Of a stretch of 6,936 nucleotides of DNA, positions 5,326 to 6,936 are shown piece after piece. Origin of the DNA: CBDUQP01 sp965369385 (GTDB lineage: Bacteria > Planctomycetota > Phycisphaerae > SM23-33); the NCBI GenBank assembly GCA_965369385.1, contig CBDUQP010000159.1:1-6936 (forward strand), given 5' to 3'. Both the position numbers and the translations under genes were made by a program. A model generated the notes under the pieces. That model made no database searches and was not told the DNA's origin. It saw only the letters and a list, made by a program, of their open reading frames with translations. Each line of letters opens with the position of its first letter. Position 1 is the stretch's first letter.

Positions 5326-6309
5326 CTATCGCTGTGCATGACTCACCAGATGAAGCACAGCCATCCGTATTGCCAGTCCGTTGGTTACCTGCTGAAGAAT
5401 GCAACTGTTCGGACCGTCGGCCACTTCGCTGGTGATTTCCACACCACGATTGATTGGCCCGGGATGCATTACCACCACATCCTTGCGACACTTCTTCAGG
5501 CGTTCGGCATCCATACCATAAAGGCGGCTATACTCCCGTACTGACGGGAACAGGCAGCTGCTGAACCGCTCGAACTGAATCCGAAGCATGTTGATCACGT
5601 CCAGCTCACCGATGATGTCATCGAGGCTGTGGCTGATTTTGCAACCCATCGCAGTTATAGCGTTTGGCACAAGCGTGGGAGGCCCAACCACATACACCTC
5701 CGCGCCGAGCTTCTTCAGGCCGAGAATATTGCTGCGTGCGACGCGTGAATGGGCGATATCGCCAACTATCGCGACCTTCAGCCCTTCAAGACTCCCCAAT
5801 CGCTGGCGAATTGTAAAAATGTCCAGCAGCGCCTGTGTGGGGTGTTCGTGCTGACCATCGCCGGCGTTTATAACCGATCCCTTGAGCTTGCCGGCCAACA
5901 TGTGCGGAGCGCCGCTCTGGCTGTGGCGAACCACGAAAATGTCAACGCCCATTGCCTCGATATTCTTGGCAGTATCGAGCGTTGTCTCGCCCTTGGATAC
6001 CGAAGAACCACTCGACGTGAACTGGAGCGTATCTGCGCTTAAACGCTCCGCCGCCAGCTCAAAGCTCATCCGCGTGCGGGTGGAGTTCTCGTAGAACACC
6101 AACGCCACTACCTTGCCACGCAGCGCGGGAACCTTCTTGATCGATCGCGTCGACACTTCCTTGAAACCTTCAGCAGTGTCGAGAATGTGAACGATCTCCT
6201 CGGCCGACAGTTCGTCAAGCCCGAGCAGATCCTTGCGAGTCCATACGAACTCGCCCGAATCAGTCTTCGTTGCTTGACTTGCTGATGATGAAGACGCCTT
6301 CTTCGCCAT
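5326..6309 (-). CDS. pyrB: Aspartate carbamoyltransferase catalytic subunit
   Basis: Transfers the carbamoyl group from carbamoyl phosphate to aspartate, the committed pyrimidine step. Motifs: FYENSTRTRMSFE (72-84, carbamoyl-phosphate site S76-T-R-T-R80), SKGET with Lys106, VVRHSQSG (126-133), HPTQALLD (156-163), GDIAHSRVARSN (183-194), MLRIQFER (241-248) and MHPGPINRG (281-289). At 327 residues it is slightly long, owing to a Ser/Ala/Lys-rich N-terminal tail of about 20 residues before the fold starts near FVWTRKDLL. ATG 6309 is backed by AAGGA (complement of 6315-6319) 5 nt upstream. That start puts the first 50 bp inside the end of pyrR. No pyrI-type regulatory subunit is present in the window. 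The product is expected to feed PyrC directly, encoded next in the operon. Confidence 0.96.
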   Translation of the reverse strand: MAKKASSSSASQATKTDSGEFVWTRKDLLGLDELSAEEIVHILDTAEGFKEVSTRSIKKVPALRGKVVALVFYENSTRTRMSFELAAERLSADTLQFTSSGSSVSKGETTLDTAKNIEAMGVDIFVVRHSQSGAPHMLAGKLKGSVINAGDGQHEHPTQALLDIFTIRQRLGSLEGLKVAIVGDIAHSRVARSNILGLKKLGAEVYVVGPPTLVPNAITAMGCKISHSLDDIIGELDVINMLRIQFERFSSCLFPSVREYSRLYGMDAERLKKCRKDVVVMHPGPINRGVEITSEVADGPNSCILQQVTNGLAIRMAVLHLVSHAQR

Positions 6310-6805
6310 CGTTTTCCTTAAACCTTACCTGGACTCGCTGTTTGGCCCCGGCCTTTAACTTCCGGCCGACGAAATCCGCGGCGATCGGCAATTCATGCCC
6401 GCCACGATCTATAAGCACCGCAAGCTTGACAGTTTTAATCCTGCCGAAATCATGCAGTGCATCAAGTGCAGCCCGAATAGACCTTCCCGTTTCGAGAACA
6501 TCATCCACAAGCAACACCCACATATCTTCGAGATCGAAGTCTATCTCCGTAGCCCGCACCAACGGAACGCCACGCCTGCGCGACAGATCATCGCGGTACA
6601 ATGTGATATCCAAAATGCCGGACTGCACGCTAAGCTTGGGATAGTCTTGCGACAAACGTTTCACCAGACGCTCAGCCAGAGTCTGCCCGCGTGTGCGGAT
6701 ACCGATAACGGCAATGCTGTCACCTTCAGGGATACTCTTGCAAACGTCCTTGTACAGCTTGGTGACAGCCGCCTCGACTTGTTCTTCAGTGAGTTTCTTT
6801 CGCAT
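6260..6805 (-). CDS. pyrR: PyrR bifunctional pyr operon regulator / uracil phosphoribosyltransferase
   Basis: A PRPP-binding type I phosphoribosyltransferase-fold protein. PyrR proteins sense UMP/UTP and regulate pyr genes by binding mRNA, and many also convert uracil plus PRPP to UMP. It has 181 residues, the family length. Visible: GIRTRG (35-40), SGILDITLYRDDL (62-74) and the PRPP loop LLVDDVLETGRS (98-109), followed by IRAALDAL. Basic residues (SRRRG, 75-79) lie after the LYRDDL motif. ATG 6805 is chosen because family similarity starts with MRKKLTEEQVEAA; a CGGA lies about 4 nt upstream, with AGGA further up. The frame is open to 6928, but that extension is unlike the family and crosses a perfect hairpin. 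It leads the pyr operon and overlaps pyrB by 50 bp. Whether it still regulates is not shown, since no classical attenuator is visible in its leader. Confidence 0.94.
   Translation of the reverse strand: MRKKLTEEQVEAAVTKLYKDVCKSIPEGDSIAVIGIRTRGQTLAERLVKRLSQDYPKLSVQSGILDITLYRDDLSRRRGVPLVRATEIDFDLEDMWVLLVDDVLETGRSIRAALDALHDFGRIKTVKLAVLIDRGGHELPIAADFVGRKLKAGAKQRVQVRFKENDGEEGVFIISKSSNED
6315..6319 (-). promoter_or_regulatory. Ribosome-binding site that fixes the pyrB start
   Basis: AAGGA on the minus strand, 5 nt before ATG 6309 and inside the pyrR coding sequence. It supports the long pyrB form with its 50-bp overlap into pyrR. Confidence 0.6.
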
Positions 6806-6886
6806 GGTTCCGCAATCCGTTCCTGCGACGCAGACATCGTATTGCCAAGAGCTTGGAAACGCAAGACAAAAGAACCCCCGCCCAAC

Positions 6887-6928
6887 GTGTACGAGAATTC
6901 TTTCTGGCAAGAAAGAATTCTCGTACAC
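6887..6928. repeat. Perfect 19-bp-arm inverted repeat upstream of pyrR
   Basis: Arms 6887-6905 and 6910-6928 are exact reverse complements around a 4-base loop (GGCA at 6906-6909). Each arm contains GAATTC. The hairpin ends 82 bp upstream of the pyrR ATG. On the minus strand it is followed by GTTGGGCGGGGG and not by a U-run, so it is not a textbook PyrR attenuator or terminator. It could be an operator, a promoter-upstream transcription end, a small mobile palindrome, or a fold-back assembly artefact, since it lies eight bases from the window end. Confidence 0.75.
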
Positions 6929-6936
6929 AGAGCAGG

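Noticed and set aside
5234..5491. Upstream extension of pyrC by 86 codons
   Set aside because: It overlaps the end of pyrB in another frame, is unlike any dihydroorotase, and the standard N-terminus begins at 5233.
6842..6910. Possible loop pairing between TGGCAA (6905-6910) and TTGCCA (6842-6847)
   Set aside because: A 6-base complement partly buried in the hairpin stem is easily due to chance.
6806..6928. Upstream extension of pyrR by 41 codons
   Set aside because: It is encoded by one strand of a perfect hairpin and is unlike PyrR; the family N-terminus fits ATG 6805.
6887..6928. Intrinsic terminator reading of the hairpin
   Set aside because: Neither strand has a T-run after the stem.

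Overview
The window reads as chromosomal housekeeping DNA from a Gram-negative, LPS-making bacterium. Two genes of KDO biosynthesis (kdsA and kdsD) imply an outer membrane with KDO-type lipid. Adjacent genes give a PyrR-led pyrimidine operon, and a small PilZ protein suggests c-di-GMP signalling. The taxon cannot be fixed from sequence alone. A planctomycete or other PVC-type bacterium is only a weak guess, from the metal-dependent (Cys-type) KdsA together with a pyrR-pyrB-pyrC order.

Left end (1-381): the window opens inside the 5' part of a minus-strand tRNA, probably tRNA-Asn. A 37-bp stretch (tRNA 5' third plus its upstream flank) is repeated exactly 90 bp further in, with a perfect 18-bp palindrome between the copies. 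A spacer with short direct repeats and candidate promoters leads to a small flavodoxin-like gene (382-882, plus).

Middle (883-1420): this gene-free stretch of about 540 bp is the least explained part. It holds seven exact TTGCGT/ACGCAA words within about 200 bp, a 12-bp perfect inverted repeat, a 7-bp dyad and a 19-bp-period direct repeat. It ends at a perfect TTGACA -35 box upstream of kdsA.

KDO block (1421-3263): kdsA (plus) and kdsD (minus) converge with a 22-bp gap. They encode successive steps: ribulose-5-P to arabinose-5-P (KdsD), then arabinose-5-P plus PEP to KDO-8-P (KdsA). kdsD has a very good sigma70-type promoter so close to its ATG that the message would be leaderless or nearly so.

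Right half (3479-6936, all minus): pyrR, pyrB and pyrC form a pyrimidine operon transcribed leftward, followed by a single-domain PilZ gene that may have its own promoter. pyrR and pyrB overlap by 50 bp. About 80 bp upstream of pyrR is a perfect 19-bp-arm hairpin at the window edge, which is either a leader/operator element or a fold-back assembly artefact.

The coding content is ordinary. I found no new multi-gene system. The observations most worth following are the non-coding repeats at 960-1220, the tRNA-containing 90-bp repeat, and the hairpin upstream of pyrR.
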